A stretch of DNA of 64,000 nt from positions 103,594-167,593 of the forward strand of contig NQOV01000001.1 of NCBI GenBank assembly GCA_002632265.1. The letters run 5' to 3'. The notes under the pieces are model-generated. The model worked only from the letters and a program-made list of their open reading frames with translations. It was not told the origin of the DNA and ran no database searches. This DNA is from Rhodospirillaceae bacterium MC!. Lineage in GTDB: Bacteria > Pseudomonadota > Alphaproteobacteria > MC1. Every line of letters starts with the position of its first letter. Position 1 is the first letter of the stretch. The position numbers were made by a program, and so were the translations under genes. Shown one piece after another: positions 9,204 to 18,261 of the stretch.

Positions 9204-10166
9204 TTATTTTGTTTGATTTTTCTTTCTGTTTGTTAAGCGTCGTTTTTTTAAGAATCTGATTGGTTTGATTCCAGAGAAAGTAATCAGAAGAGCGGATACT
9301 AATATGATGATACAACCAATAATATTATATAAGTTTAATCTTTCATTGAAGACAAATAGACTAAATATCAAAGAAAAGACCATTTGCATATAGAAAAACG
9401 GAGCAACATAAGAGGCCTCGCCATATTGCATGGCTTTTATATACGAAAATTGCGATACTAAGGTAGTAAAAGGAATCAATAGGAAAAATATCAAATCGTG
9501 TAATGTGGGTGTAGTCCATATGGATGGATGAACAATTAAAGATATGCTTGGTACTATGGATAACATAAACATGACATTAATTAAAATGGATAAGGAATCA
9601 TAGCTTTTAGGAACTTTTTTTGTTAGGAGGTTAAATCCAACTGCAAAAATCATAATGATAAAAGGCGAAATATACCACCAAGACAAGCCCTCTTCCCCTG
9701 ACGGATGTAAGACAATCGCAACACCAACAAAACCCATTATAATAGATATTATTTTCAATCCTGTTAGTTTCTCTTTAAAAAATATCACACTAGCGATAAC
9801 TAAGCATATGGGAGATAGTTGAATGATAATTGTATATATACCAAGTGGGATAAATTTTAGCGTAGTAACGGCCAAGGTAGAACAGACTAAAAAGCAAACT
9901 CCACGCATGCTTAAGATTCTATTTGTTCCTTTAACAGCCTTAAAAGTTGTTTTCGGCATAATAAGAGCAAACAGAATAAAGGGCAAGGAGAATCTAAACC
10001 ATATGATCTCTAAAGGATTGTAATCTTGCATAACAAGAATTTTATCGGCGGTATCCTTAACACTAGTGTTAAAACATCCTATAGTTACAAAGATAGCACC
10101 TATAATATTATATTTATTTATGCTTTTTATAGTTTTTACATTTTTTTTGCTTTGTGTGTTATTCAT
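9204..10166 (-). CDS. EamA/DMT family permease
   Basis: 320 residues with about ten hydrophobic segments arranged as two five-helix halves, the layout of drug/metabolite (EamA) transporters. The ends of the halves show the usual pattern: VIFFKEKLTGLKIISIIMGFVG in the first and LFVFNERLNLYNIIGCIII in the second, each with the conserved Glu of the EamA repeat. The substrate cannot be told from sequence. It converges with aroA, whose stop is 7 bp away, and starts just after the gpmI terminator hairpin. The C-terminus is strongly basic (KKRRLTNRKKNQ). Confidence 0.85.
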   Translation of the reverse strand: MNNTQSKKNVKTIKSINKYNIIGAIFVTIGCFNTSVKDTADKILVMQDYNPLEIIWFRFSLPFILFALIMPKTTFKAVKGTNRILSMRGVCFLVCSTLAVTTLKFIPLGIYTIIIQLSPICLVIASVIFFKEKLTGLKIISIIMGFVGVAIVLHPSGEEGLSWWYISPFIIMIFAVGFNLLTKKVPKSYDSLSILINVMFMLSIVPSISLIVHPSIWTTPTLHDLIFFLLIPFTTLVSQFSYIKAMQYGEASYVAPFFYMQMVFSLIFSLFVFNERLNLYNIIGCIIILVSALLITFSGIKPIRFLKKRRLTNRKKNQTK

Positions 10167-10206
10167 AATGATTATTTGTCTTACAAGTTAAAATTTAAAG
10201 TTAGTA

Positions 10207-10252
10207 TAAAAACAACTAAGAATGTAAAAATTATATAATTCTTACATTCTTA
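10207..10252 (-). terminator. Terminator after gpmI
   Basis: Inverted repeat AAGAATGTAA (10218-10227) / TTACATTCTT (10242-10251), followed on the minus strand by a T-rich run (plus AAAAACAAC just before the left arm). It lies 30 bp beyond the gpmI stop. Confidence 0.65.
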
Positions 10253-10281
10253 AGTACAGATAAACAATGATTATATAAAAG

Positions 10282-11808
10282 TTATTTAATTAAACTTTTA
10301 CCAGTCATTTCACTAGGTTGATCTAAACCCGCAAGTTCTAAAATTGTAGGAGCAAGATCACATAATGCACCGTCATTTAGCTTTGCCGATTGTGGACCGT
10401 TAACAAGAACCACAGGTACAAACGAAGTTGTGTGAGCAGTAAAAGGCTCGCCTGTTTTTTCATCAACCATTTTTTCAGCGTTACCGTGATCGGCAGTAAC
10501 GATCATGCTACCAGATACATTCTTAATAGACGCTTCTAAACGACCAAGGCAATTATCTACAGTTTCACAAGCTTTCTTGGCAGCTTCAATAATACCAGTA
10601 TGACCCACCATATCGCCATTGGCAAAATTCACGATGATAACATCAAATTTTTTGCTCTCGATAGCGTCCACTAGTTTATCACATACTTCAGGAGCTGACA
10701 TTTCAGGTTGTAAATCGTAAGTTGCAACTTTAGGAGAGGCAATTAGAATACGCTCTTCGCCATCATATACACTTTCTTCGCCACCGTTGAAGAAGAATGT
10801 TACATGTGGGTATTTTTCTGTTTCGGCAATACGTAATTGCTTTTTGCCAGCTTTTGAAATTACATCCCCTAGAGTGTTTTCTAAACGAGATGGAGCGAAT
10901 AATACATCCATGAATTCAGCTAGCTTATCGGAATATTTAGTCATTGAACCTTGGTAAGATAATTTTACTTGTTTTTCACGTTTGAATCCGTCAAAAGCAG
11001 GATCAACAATGGCAGTACTTAATTCTCTTGCTCTATCTGATCTAAAGTTGGCAAATAAGAAACAATCATTTTCTTGGAAACCTGTGTAACCCTCTAGTAC
11101 ATGAGCTTCGACAAATTCATCGTTTTTACCGTCATCATAAGAAGATTGCACGGCGTCAACTGCATTAGTGTATTTGATCCCTTTAGCCGAAATTAAAGCA
11201 TTGTAGGCTTGTTCTACACGATCCCAACGTGTATCCCTATCCATGGCATAAAAACGCCCTGTAATAGTAGATAATTCGCCATGACCTTTAATATCATTGA
11301 CAAAGCTTTCAACAAAGCCTTTTCCTGATGTGGGAGCAGTATCACGACCATCTAAAAATGCGTGTACCTTAACTTTAATCCCTTCTTTAGATAAAGCTTT
11401 AACTAAAGCTACAATATGAGCTTGTTGAGAGTGGACACCACCTGGACTTAATAAACCAGCAATATGACAAACCCCAGTATTATCTTTTGCGGTTTTAACT
11501 AGCTTGTTGAAGTTTTCCAGATCTGTAAAAGTATCATCAGCAACCGTTTTATTGATTCTTGGAAGATCTTGCAAGACCAAACGCCCTGCCCCAATGTTGA
11601 TATGCCCCACTTCAGAGTTACCCATTTGCCCTTCAGGTAAACCAACCGCTAAACCTGACGCATTAGCCTTAGCAAAAGGATATTGAGTTATCATTCTATC
11701 CCAATTGGGAGTATTAGCTTCTGCGATTGCGTTATCTTTAATTTTAGAGCTTAAGCCCCAACCGTCTAAAATACATAAAAGAACTGTACCATCTATCTTG
11801 TTTGTCAT
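10282..11808 (-). CDS. gpmI: 2,3-bisphosphoglycerate-independent phosphoglycerate mutase
   Basis: Interconverts 3- and 2-phosphoglycerate in glycolysis/gluconeogenesis; a cytoplasmic two-metal (usually Mn) enzyme. The 508 residues match the family. The N-terminal LLCILDGWGLS holds the metal-binding Asp; GQMGNSEVGHINIGAGR near residues 60-76 carries the catalytic Ser; later ADHGNAEKM supplies further metal ligands. The iPGM type is the common alphaproteobacterial form. It lies downstream of dnaQ on the same strand (117-bp AT-rich gap) and ends in a hairpin terminator. Confidence 0.96.
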   Translation of the reverse strand: MTNKIDGTVLLCILDGWGLSSKIKDNAIAEANTPNWDRMITQYPFAKANASGLAVGLPEGQMGNSEVGHINIGAGRLVLQDLPRINKTVADDTFTDLENFNKLVKTAKDNTGVCHIAGLLSPGGVHSQQAHIVALVKALSKEGIKVKVHAFLDGRDTAPTSGKGFVESFVNDIKGHGELSTITGRFYAMDRDTRWDRVEQAYNALISAKGIKYTNAVDAVQSSYDDGKNDEFVEAHVLEGYTGFQENDCFLFANFRSDRARELSTAIVDPAFDGFKREKQVKLSYQGSMTKYSDKLAEFMDVLFAPSRLENTLGDVISKAGKKQLRIAETEKYPHVTFFFNGGEESVYDGEERILIASPKVATYDLQPEMSAPEVCDKLVDAIESKKFDVIIVNFANGDMVGHTGIIEAAKKACETVDNCLGRLEASIKNVSGSMIVTADHGNAEKMVDEKTGEPFTAHTTSFVPVVLVNGPQSAKLNDGALCDLAPTILELAGLDQPSEMTGKSLIK

Positions 11809-11925
11809 TATTATTCTATCCTAACATAATTATAAGTTTGTAATTTAAATAACGTAACATAGTTTTATAGTTTTTACAAGTATTTTTATTTACAAGTAAC
11901 GTTTATTTATTGAAATTGCTAGTTT

Positions 11926-12627
11926 TTAATATCCCCATAAGCTATTTTTTATATTTTTTTCAATAAATAACTTATGATGTTCAAGATCTATGCTCGGTAT
12001 ATCAAAAACCCTATAAGGGCGTTCGCTTTGATTGTTATAACGCTTTTGTATTTGGCTATCAATGCCTGTAGTAAAGGTCATATTTTCTTGCTGATTCCCT
12101 TCTAAGCATAGGTAAACCTTAGCTAAAAGGTCCGCATCGATCAAAGCTCCATGCAAGGCACGGTTGGTACTATCAATCCCATATTTGCGACAGAGTGCAT
12201 CAAGTGATGCTTGCTCGCCAGGGAATTTTAAACGTGCGATTTCTAGAGTATCAATAATTTTTTTACTATGACTTGTAAAATCAATCCCTACTTTTGCTAA
12301 TTCGTGGATTAAAAATTTCATATCGAATTTTGCATTGTGTATGACTAAGGGAGAATCCTTTACATATTCCATAAAATCATGTGCTATGGATTTGAATGTG
12401 GGAAAATCCCTTAAAAATTCTTCCGATAAACCATGAACTTTATACGCACCTTTGGGCATATCTCTCATGGGATTGATGTATTGATGATAATGATTATCTG
12501 TAACTTTTTTGTCAATCATTTCCACACAACCGATTTCCACGATTCGATCGCCACCTTTAGGATCGAATCCAGTTGTTTCTGTATCAAGAATGATTTCCCT
12601 TAAGGGAGTTTTAGGATTTTCTGCCAT
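11926..12627 (-). CDS. dnaQ: DNA polymerase III epsilon subunit (3'-5' proofreading exonuclease)
   Basis: DEDDh exonuclease of 233 residues: ExoI motif ILDTETTGFD (near 14-23), ExoII HNAKFDMKFL and ExoIII HGALIDADLLAKVYL are all intact. It provides proofreading to the replicative polymerase. The conserved alphaproteobacterial neighbourhood aroE-coaE-dnaQ is present but interrupted by a second CoaE-like gene. A 17-bp tandem repeat (three units) lies just upstream of its start. Confidence 0.93.
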   Translation of the reverse strand: MAENPKTPLREIILDTETTGFDPKGGDRIVEIGCVEMIDKKVTDNHYHQYINPMRDMPKGAYKVHGLSEEFLRDFPTFKSIAHDFMEYVKDSPLVIHNAKFDMKFLIHELAKVGIDFTSHSKKIIDTLEIARLKFPGEQASLDALCRKYGIDSTNRALHGALIDADLLAKVYLCLEGNQQENMTFTTGIDSQIQKRYNNQSERPYRVFDIPSIDLEHHKLFIEKNIKNSLWGY

Positions 12628-12650
12628 ATATCTCTTACTCTATTCTCTTA

Positions 12651-12701
12651 ATTGTACTTTGTATCTTATTGTACTTTGTATTTTATTGTATTTTGTATTT
12701 T
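12651..12701. repeat. Tandem repeat, 17 bp x 3, upstream of dnaQ
   Basis: Three abutting units of ATTGTACTTTGTATCTT type at 12651-12667, 12668-12684 and 12685-12701; unit 1 and unit 2 differ at one base, and units 2 and 3 differ at one base. The array occupies much of the spacer between the coaE-like gene and dnaQ, in the probable 5' leader of dnaQ. Confidence 0.85.
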
Positions 12702-12732
12702 TGTAGAATCTAACTTAATTAATCCAATAAAT

Positions 12733-13320
12733 CTATGTGACTAAACGTATGATATTAGAGACTAATTCTTCTAAATGTTCGAATGTGCTTGTGTTATGAA
12801 TTACAAATCCTGCAAGTGTTTCTTTGGTTTTGTTGGGAATTAACTCACGAGATACTTTTACATATGTATAATGATCACTCTCAAAGGACGCAATAAATCT
12901 TTGCTCTGCCACCTTAGGATCGCAAGAAACCGTTGCTACATAATCACATAAGACGAATAATTTATCTTCAAATATGTGTCTAGAGATGATAGCACATAAT
13001 TTTTTATCTTTATTTTCAACTAAAAACCCTTGTAAGAGGATACCAAGTTTATCCTTTAACAAGCCTCTAAAATATTGAGAGTCGTCTATATTATCAAGTA
13101 GTTTTTGTAAAAGTTGTATAAAGCTTTTAGTTTTAATTAACTTTTGATATTTACCGTCTTTATGTTCGGAAATGGTTTTTATGATTTCTTTGTCTTGTGA
13201 TATGATCTTAAATATTTCATCCATAAGATCCATAGTGGGAAAACCCTGACCATTTAGGATCTTGCCAACTTCTGATTTACCAACTGAAAGACCACCTGTA
13301 ATCCCCAATACTACTGCCAT
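12733..13320 (-). CDS. Divergent CoaE-like P-loop kinase (second copy)
   Basis: 195 residues that follow the dephospho-CoA kinase plan from end to end: VLGITGGLSVGKSEVGKIL at the start (P-loop GGLSVGKS, residues 9-16), then FPTMDLMDEIFK in place of the usual DAD segment, and a C-terminal region with V.TVSCDPKVAEQRF matching the CoaE V.V....Q..R element. The well-conserved IPLLFE motif is replaced by ISRHIFEDKLF, and the Arg-rich lid is altered. It lies between coaE and dnaQ, so tandem duplication followed by rapid divergence is the simplest origin. Whether it still phosphorylates dephospho-CoA is unknown; the P-loop suggests it still binds ATP. Confidence 0.75.
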   Translation of the reverse strand: MAVVLGITGGLSVGKSEVGKILNGQGFPTMDLMDEIFKIISQDKEIIKTISEHKDGKYQKLIKTKSFIQLLQKLLDNIDDSQYFRGLLKDKLGILLQGFLVENKDKKLCAIISRHIFEDKLFVLCDYVATVSCDPKVAEQRFIASFESDHYTYVKVSRELIPNKTKETLAGFVIHNTSTFEHLEELVSNIIRLVT

Positions 13321-13423
13321 TTTATATTATCCTTAATTATATGAAAGTTTAAATTTTATTTTTCGACTGTCTTAATGTGTATATTTCAATCATTATATCA
13401 CAGAATTTAGAAATTTATAATAA

Positions 13424-14014
13424 TTATTTTATTTTTAATAAAAATTCATCGATATTCTTAGCTAAATCATCTAAGCTAGAGTTATTATATATAACATGTG
13501 TGGCTAGTTTTTCTTTTTCTTTTATCGGCATTTGCTCCTTTAAGAATTGCTTGAGTTTTTCCTTAGTCATATGTGGACGTTCTAGGACTCTTTGTTCTTG
13601 AATCTGATTATTAACCGATATAACTAACACATCATCACAGAATCTCTCAAATTTCTTTTCAAAGAGCAAAGGGATATCAAGAAAGCATAAGCTATGATTC
13701 TCTTGCTTGAACTTTTGTATATTCTCAATCACATACGGATACAATACATTTTCCAGATCTCGAAGTTTACTTGATGAGCTTAACACAATTGAGCCGAGTT
13801 TTTGCCTGTCGATTTTATTATCTGTTTTGTTATCCACTAAGATATCTTCGCCAAAAAGATTAACTATCTTAGTTATAACGCTTTCATTATGATTCATAAG
13901 CTGATGTACATTCGAATCAGCGTCAAATACAGGAAAGTCTTTTGCCATTAGAATCTTCGAAACTGTACTTTTACCACTTCCTATCGTACCTGTTAAGCCT
14001 ATAACTTTTAACAT
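13424..14014 (-). CDS. coaE: Dephospho-CoA kinase
   Basis: Final step of coenzyme A synthesis, phosphorylating the 3'-hydroxyl of dephospho-CoA. The 196-residue protein has the P-loop GTIGSGKST (9-17), the DADS segment near 30-34, the CLDIPLLFEKKFE motif and VISV....QEQRVLERPHMTKE, all as expected of a functional CoaE. The start codon is 6 bp beyond the aroE stop, suggesting translational coupling; the gene is followed by the degenerate-looking paralogue at 12733-13320. Confidence 0.95.
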   Translation of the reverse strand: MLKVIGLTGTIGSGKSTVSKILMAKDFPVFDADSNVHQLMNHNESVITKIVNLFGEDILVDNKTDNKIDRQKLGSIVLSSSSKLRDLENVLYPYVIENIQKFKQENHSLCFLDIPLLFEKKFERFCDDVLVISVNNQIQEQRVLERPHMTKEKLKQFLKEQMPIKEKEKLATHVIYNNSSLDDLAKNIDEFLLKIK

Positions 14015-14020
14015 TTGTTT

Positions 14021-14881
14021 TTATCCGTATATGTATTTGTAAAGATTGCTAGTAACATCAGGCTTGATCTTAAACCAACGAGTAAAGGCAGGTACGGCCT
14101 GATGTAATAACATCCCTTCGCCATTAAGGTAAGGATTGCCATTGGCTTTAGCATTCTGTAAAAGAGTGGTTTCTGTTGGATTGTACAAAATATCATATAC
14201 GGTAGCATTCTTATTTAAATTCTCAAGATTAATATGAAGATCATTTTCCTTTGTTGCTCCTAATGTGGTAGTATTTACGAGTAAATGGATATCTTGTAAA
14301 TGGCTTTCCATATCATTAATGCTTATTACTTCGCATTTATCTTGGATATTTAATGATTTAACTATATCTTCTGCTTTGCTTATTGTTCGATTGGCGATAA
14401 TAACTTTGCTAGCATTCTCATGGATTAATTGCCATATGATAGCACGAGACGCTCCACCAGCTCCGATAACTAAAGCAACCTTATCTTTTATTGTGAAATT
14501 CTTATTCATATCAATTAATGCTTGATAAAAGCCATAAGCGTCGGTACAATCTCCATGAATTGTGCCGTTATCTTTAAATGTAAGAGTATTTACCGCTCCG
14601 ATTTCCCTAGCACAATCGCTTAGTTCATCGCATATGTTATAAGCTTCAATTTTATAGGGCGATGTAACATTCATCCCCATAATGCCGATTTTGGCCATGG
14701 ATTTTACAACATCATTAAAATCTCCTACCTTTATGGGAATGGGAATATAAACACCGTCTATATTATTCTCATTCAACCAAAAATTATGTATCTTAGGAGA
14801 TTTGGAATGACTAATGGGATTGCCTGTTACTCCTGCTATTTTAGTTTTACCGTTTATGTTTAAGAATTTGTTATCTGTCAT
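14021..14881 (-). CDS. aroE: Shikimate dehydrogenase (NADP+)
   Basis: Reduces 3-dehydroshikimate to shikimate. 286 residues; catalytic Lys in NVTSPYKIEA (near residue 70), catalytic Asp in DCTDAYGF, and the Rossmann-fold GAGGASRAIIW segment. The N-terminal GNPISHSKSP motif binds shikimate. It lies in the order ogt-aroE-coaE-(coaE-like)-dnaQ on the minus strand with short gaps, consistent with one transcript. Confidence 0.95.
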   Translation of the reverse strand: MTDNKFLNINGKTKIAGVTGNPISHSKSPKIHNFWLNENNIDGVYIPIPIKVGDFNDVVKSMAKIGIMGMNVTSPYKIEAYNICDELSDCAREIGAVNTLTFKDNGTIHGDCTDAYGFYQALIDMNKNFTIKDKVALVIGAGGASRAIIWQLIHENASKVIIANRTISKAEDIVKSLNIQDKCEVISINDMESHLQDIHLLVNTTTLGATKENDLHINLENLNKNATVYDILYNPTETTLLQNAKANGNPYLNGEGMLLHQAVPAFTRWFKIKPDVTSNLYKYIYG

Positions 14882-14913
14882 TTTGTTGTTCGCTTTGTTA
14901 TGTTTGTGATTAG

Positions 14914-15393
14914 TTATATATTCGATTGTTCAAGCTTTAAAAGATTGCTTTTAATATCAAGATCGCCTTGAGCGTTCCCACGTTTGAATCCGCCCAGTGA
15001 TCCGTTAGATTTGATGACTCTATGGCATGGAATAAAAAATGGTATGGGATTCCTACCGCAAGCATTTCCTACCGCTCTTGGCGATGTTCCCAACTCTATG
15101 GCAATATCCTTATATGATCTAGTTTCGCCGTAGGGAATCTCCATGATTTCCACAGATACCGCACGTTGAAACTCCGTCAGGCTATCGAGATCATAAGCAA
15201 GATCAAAAGTTTTTCGCTCCATGTCGAAATACTCTATTAATTGCTTTTTAGCTTTTATGAGTAATTCAACAGGTTGGTGATCTTCATCTCCTTGGACCAT
15301 ACCGTCTTCCACAAACATAATCTTGTTATGAGTGCCAAAGATCGTAAGTTCTTGGTTGAAAACTCGAAAACTAATAAAGGAAATATCATTCAT
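14914..15393 (-). CDS. ogt: Methylated-DNA--[protein]-cysteine S-methyltransferase
   Basis: Suicide DNA repair protein that takes the methyl group from O6-methylguanine onto its own cysteine. The signature IPCHRVIKSNGSLGGF contains the acceptor C123; the upstream PYGETRSYKDIA and RAVGNACGRNPIPFF make up the DNA-binding and Arg-finger region. At 159 residues it is a one-domain Ogt/MGMT, without the Ada N-terminal sensor. It is the first gene of the minus-strand aroE/coaE group and is divergent from mnmE. Confidence 0.93.
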   Translation of the reverse strand: MNDISFISFRVFNQELTIFGTHNKIMFVEDGMVQGDEDHQPVELLIKAKKQLIEYFDMERKTFDLAYDLDSLTEFQRAVSVEIMEIPYGETRSYKDIAIELGTSPRAVGNACGRNPIPFFIPCHRVIKSNGSLGGFKRGNAQGDLDIKSNLLKLEQSNI

Positions 15394-15415
15394 TATATAT
15401 ACTAACCTTAATCAC

Positions 15416-15444
15416 TTGAAATGTTGATTGTAATGTGTTAAAAT
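15416..15444 (+). promoter_or_regulatory. Sigma-70-type promoter for mnmE
   Basis: TTGAAA (15416-15421), 17-bp spacer, TAAAAT (15439-15444), 44 bp before the mnmE start in the divergent ogt/mnmE spacer. Confidence 0.5.
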
Positions 15445-15487
15445 TTAACCAATTAACATTCTAACAAAAAATGAAACACTTTTCAAG

Positions 15488-16831
15488 ATGATTAAAAATA
15501 CAATTTTCGCTCCTGCAAGTGGCTTGATAAAATCTGGCTTATGTGTTATTCGCATATCTGGGGATAAATCCTTGTGGGCCTTAAAGCAAATAACACAGAT
15601 AAGCGAAGATCTAGAACCAAGAAAAGCCTATTTAAAAACTCTAAGAGATCCCCATACAGATAACATCATAGATGAGGCTTTAGTCTTATATTTTAAAGCA
15701 CCCTTTAGCTTTACTGGGGAAGATGTGGTGGAAATTCATTGCCATGGTTCAATTGCCGTTATTAAGAATCTAACGGAAGTTTTATCTCGCTTAGATCATT
15801 TACGCATTGCCGAAGCTGGCGAATTCACTCGCAGAGCCTTTGAGACTGGCAAAATGGATCTTACAGAAGTTGAGGGCTTACATGATCTCTTAGAGGCAAA
15901 AACCCAAGCACAGCATAAACAAGCCATGTTACAAATGCGTGGCGAATTGGGAAAGCTATATAGTGCATGGCGTCAAAATCTCATAGATCTTTCGGCACAT
16001 ATTGAGGCTTTGATTGATTTTCCTGATGAAGAACTCCCTTTAAGTGTTACGGATCGCATACAAAATGAAATTCAAGATCTTATAAAGACAATAGCGAATC
16101 ACTTAAACGACAATAAAAAAGGACAAAAACTAAGAAATGGGATCTCACTGGCAATTCTAGGTTCGCCGAATGTGGGTAAATCTAGCATTCTCAATAGATT
16201 CATAGGAGAAGATATCGCCATTGTATCAGATATAGCAGGCACGACTCGAGATGTGTTAGAAAGTACCCTTGATGTGGCAGGATATCCTATAAATATTGCC
16301 GATACTGCAGGTATTAGAAAACAAACAGATGACATCATAGAAAAAGAGGGAATTAAAAGAGCTATCAATAAATCCCATGACGCAGATATCTTATTTGTTG
16401 TAATAGACGGCACAACTAACAATCTGGATGATATGCAAGACTATATCCAGAATGAAAACGCCATAATCTTAATTAACAAGCAAGATGATGAAAACTTTAA
16501 CCATAAGATAAAATCTGATTTATCTTCTGATTTATCCATAGAGATATCCGCAAAAACAGGACAAGGATTCCCAGAATTAAAGGACATCTTAATCGCTAAA
16601 ATTAAAGATATCGCAGGGGTAAGCGAAAGCCCAATTATAACAAGAGAACGCCATAGATCCTTACTACATGAAACCATAACCGCCTTAGAGCGTTCGCAAA
16701 ATGCTCCTTTAGCTGAAATGCAGGCGGAAGATATAAGGATCGCCATTCAATCCATAGGATCAATCACAGGTAAAGTAGATATAGAAGAAGTTTTAGATTC
16801 CCTATTTGCAGGATTCTGCATAGGTAAATAA
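15488..16831 (+). CDS. mnmE: tRNA uridine-5-carboxymethylaminomethyl(34) synthesis GTPase MnmE
   Basis: With MnmG it modifies the wobble uridine (cmnm5U34) of several tRNAs. 447 residues: an N-terminal folate-binding domain (APASGLIKSGLCVIRISG), a helical domain, and an inserted G domain with G1 GSPNVGKSS near residue 222, DIAGTTRD, DTAGI and NKQD. It ends in FCIGK, with the conserved C-terminal Cys. A family A hairpin follows 10 bp after the stop, then folD. Confidence 0.96.
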   Translation: MIKNTIFAPASGLIKSGLCVIRISGDKSLWALKQITQISEDLEPRKAYLKTLRDPHTDNIIDEALVLYFKAPFSFTGEDVVEIHCHGSIAVIKNLTEVLSRLDHLRIAEAGEFTRRAFETGKMDLTEVEGLHDLLEAKTQAQHKQAMLQMRGELGKLYSAWRQNLIDLSAHIEALIDFPDEELPLSVTDRIQNEIQDLIKTIANHLNDNKKGQKLRNGISLAILGSPNVGKSSILNRFIGEDIAIVSDIAGTTRDVLESTLDVAGYPINIADTAGIRKQTDDIIEKEGIKRAINKSHDADILFVVIDGTTNNLDDMQDYIQNENAIILINKQDDENFNHKIKSDLSSDLSIEISAKTGQGFPELKDILIAKIKDIAGVSESPIITRERHRSLLHETITALERSQNAPLAEMQAEDIRIAIQSIGSITGKVDIEEVLDSLFAGFCIGK

Positions 16832-16840
16832 TCAAAAATG

Positions 16841-16946
16841 GCTGTGAAAAAGCACTCATTCAGCGTCCTTAAGTCATACTTATGTATGGGGTATACACCC
16901 CGCATACCTTAAGAACACGCACTCAAGTACTTTTTCACACCCCTTA
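16841..16946. repeat. Modular hairpin, family A, copy 2
   Basis: Outer arms GTGAAAAAGCACT (16844-16856) and AGTACTTTTTCAC (16926-16938); inner stem around CCTTAAG / CTTAAG; unpaired TTATGTA; apical GGGGT...ACCCC. It lies just after the mnmE stop and may act as its terminator. Confidence 0.85.
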
Positions 16947-16999
16947 ATTGTATAATCAAAAAAAATACTAAATAAAAACTTCTATTCTTGTTATAAATG

Positions 17000-17008
17000 T
17001 GATATAAT
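17000..17008 (+). promoter_or_regulatory. Extended -10 promoter element for folD
   Basis: TGATATAAT (TGn plus TATAAT at 17003-17008), 50 bp before the folD start. No good -35 is visible. Confidence 0.45.
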
Positions 17009-17057
17009 GCAAATATATTATTAAAATTATCATAGGTATATAAAGGATACAATCATC

Positions 17058-17927
17058 ATGACACTAATTATAGACGGTAAACAAACCGCAAATGAATTAT
17101 GCGAGCAATTAACCCAAGATGTTCAAGCGTTTAAAAAGGAATATAATATCACGCCTACCATTGCGGTGGTTTTAGTGGGCGAAGATCCTGCGTCGCAAGT
17201 ATATGTAAGAAATAAAATCAAGCGTGCAGGCGAAATTGGTTTACGCTCAATAGATCATAAATTAAGTAAAGATATTAGCGAAGAAGAGTTGTTAACACTA
17301 ATTAACAAACTCAATAATGATCCTGATACCCATGGTATTCTTGTGCAATTGCCATTGCCTGATCATATTAACGATGAAAAAATACTCGATACTATCAATC
17401 CCCTAAAGGATGTGGACGGTTTCCATGTAACTAACGTGGGTAAGTTATCCATTGGCGATAAGCAAGCACTTGTTCCATGTACGCCACAAGGTTGTATTCA
17501 TTTGTTAAAGAAATACATCGGCGATATTACTGGCAAACATGCGGTAATCATAGGCAGATCAAATATAGTAGGTAAGCCCATAGCGTCGTTACTTCTTGCG
17601 GAAAATTGTACAGTAACCATTGCCCATTCTCGTACGCAAGATATTAAAAGCCTTACACAGCAAGCCGATATCTTAGTGGCCGCCGTTGGTAAAGCTGAAA
17701 TGGTAGATGAATCATGGTTAAAGGACGGAGCTATCGTGATTGATGTGGGTATTAATCGCATAAGCACGCCAGAAGGTAAAAATAAGCTTGTGGGCGATGT
17801 GAATTTCGCAAGTGCAAAAACTAAAGCTCATGCCATAACTCCAGTACCAGGCGGAGTCGGTCCGATGACGATAGCTTGCTTAATGGCGAATACGTTAAAG
17901 GCTGCAAGAAATCAGTTGAAAAAGTAA
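17058..17927 (+). CDS. folD: Bifunctional methylenetetrahydrofolate dehydrogenase / methenyltetrahydrofolate cyclohydrolase
   Basis: Provides 10-formyl-THF and NADPH in one-carbon metabolism. 289 residues. Visible motifs: [22 protein letters not shown] (catalytic Lys in the YVRNK segment, near residue 50-57), [25 protein letters not shown], the Rossmann motif GRSNIVGKP and [11 protein letters not shown] at the C-terminus. Standard length with no oddities. It stands alone between the family A hairpin and the tat operon promoter. Confidence 0.96.
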   Translation: MTLIIDGKQTANELCEQLTQDVQAFKKEYNITPTIAVVLVGEDPASQVYVRNKIKRAGEIGLRSIDHKLSKDISEEELLTLINKLNNDPDTHGILVQLPLPDHINDEKILDTINPLKDVDGFHVTNVGKLSIGDKQALVPCTPQGCIHLLKKYIGDITGKHAVIIGRSNIVGKPIASLLLAENCTVTIAHSRTQDIKSLTQQADILVAAVGKAEMVDESWLKDGAIVIDVGINRISTPEGKNKLVGDVNFASAKTKAHAITPVPGGVGPMTIACLMANTLKAARNQLKK

Positions 17928-17989
17928 AGGTTTAAGCATTTATCTTGAATGGTATATATTTGATATATCTATTGATATGAAAAAACATC

Positions 17990-18018
17990 TTGTTTTTTTA
18001 ATTACAATTCTGTATACT
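17990..18018 (+). promoter_or_regulatory. Sigma-70-type promoter for the tat operon
   Basis: TTGTTT (17990-17995), 17-bp spacer, TATACT (18013-18018), 43 bp before tatA. Confidence 0.5.
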
Positions 18019-18060
18019 TAATTTTAGTTTATAGAAATTTAAGAAATAAGGAAAAATATC

Positions 18061-18255
18061 ATGTTTAGTATTTGGCATTGGTTAATAGTTCTAGCCGTAG
18101 TTTTAGTGATCTTTGGTGGTAAGGGTAAAATCTCGAAGATCATGGGAGATTTCGGTGCAGGGTTAAAACTCTTTAAAGATAATGTGGCTGATGATAGTCA
18201 AAAGGAAGAAGACCAATCAGATAAAAAAGAAATATCAGGAGATAACAAAGAATAA
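18061..18255 (+). CDS. tatA: Twin-arginine translocase subunit TatA
   Basis: 64 residues: one N-terminal transmembrane helix (about 5-19), the [15 protein letters not shown] hinge/amphipathic segment typical of TatA, and an acidic/Lys-rich tail. TatA oligomers form the transport path for folded proteins with twin-arginine signals. First gene of tatABC; tatB starts 7 bp downstream. Confidence 0.93.
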   Translation: MFSIWHWLIVLAVVLVIFGGKGKISKIMGDFGAGLKLFKDNVADDSQKEEDQSDKKEISGDNKE

Positions 18256-18261
18256 TTTATT

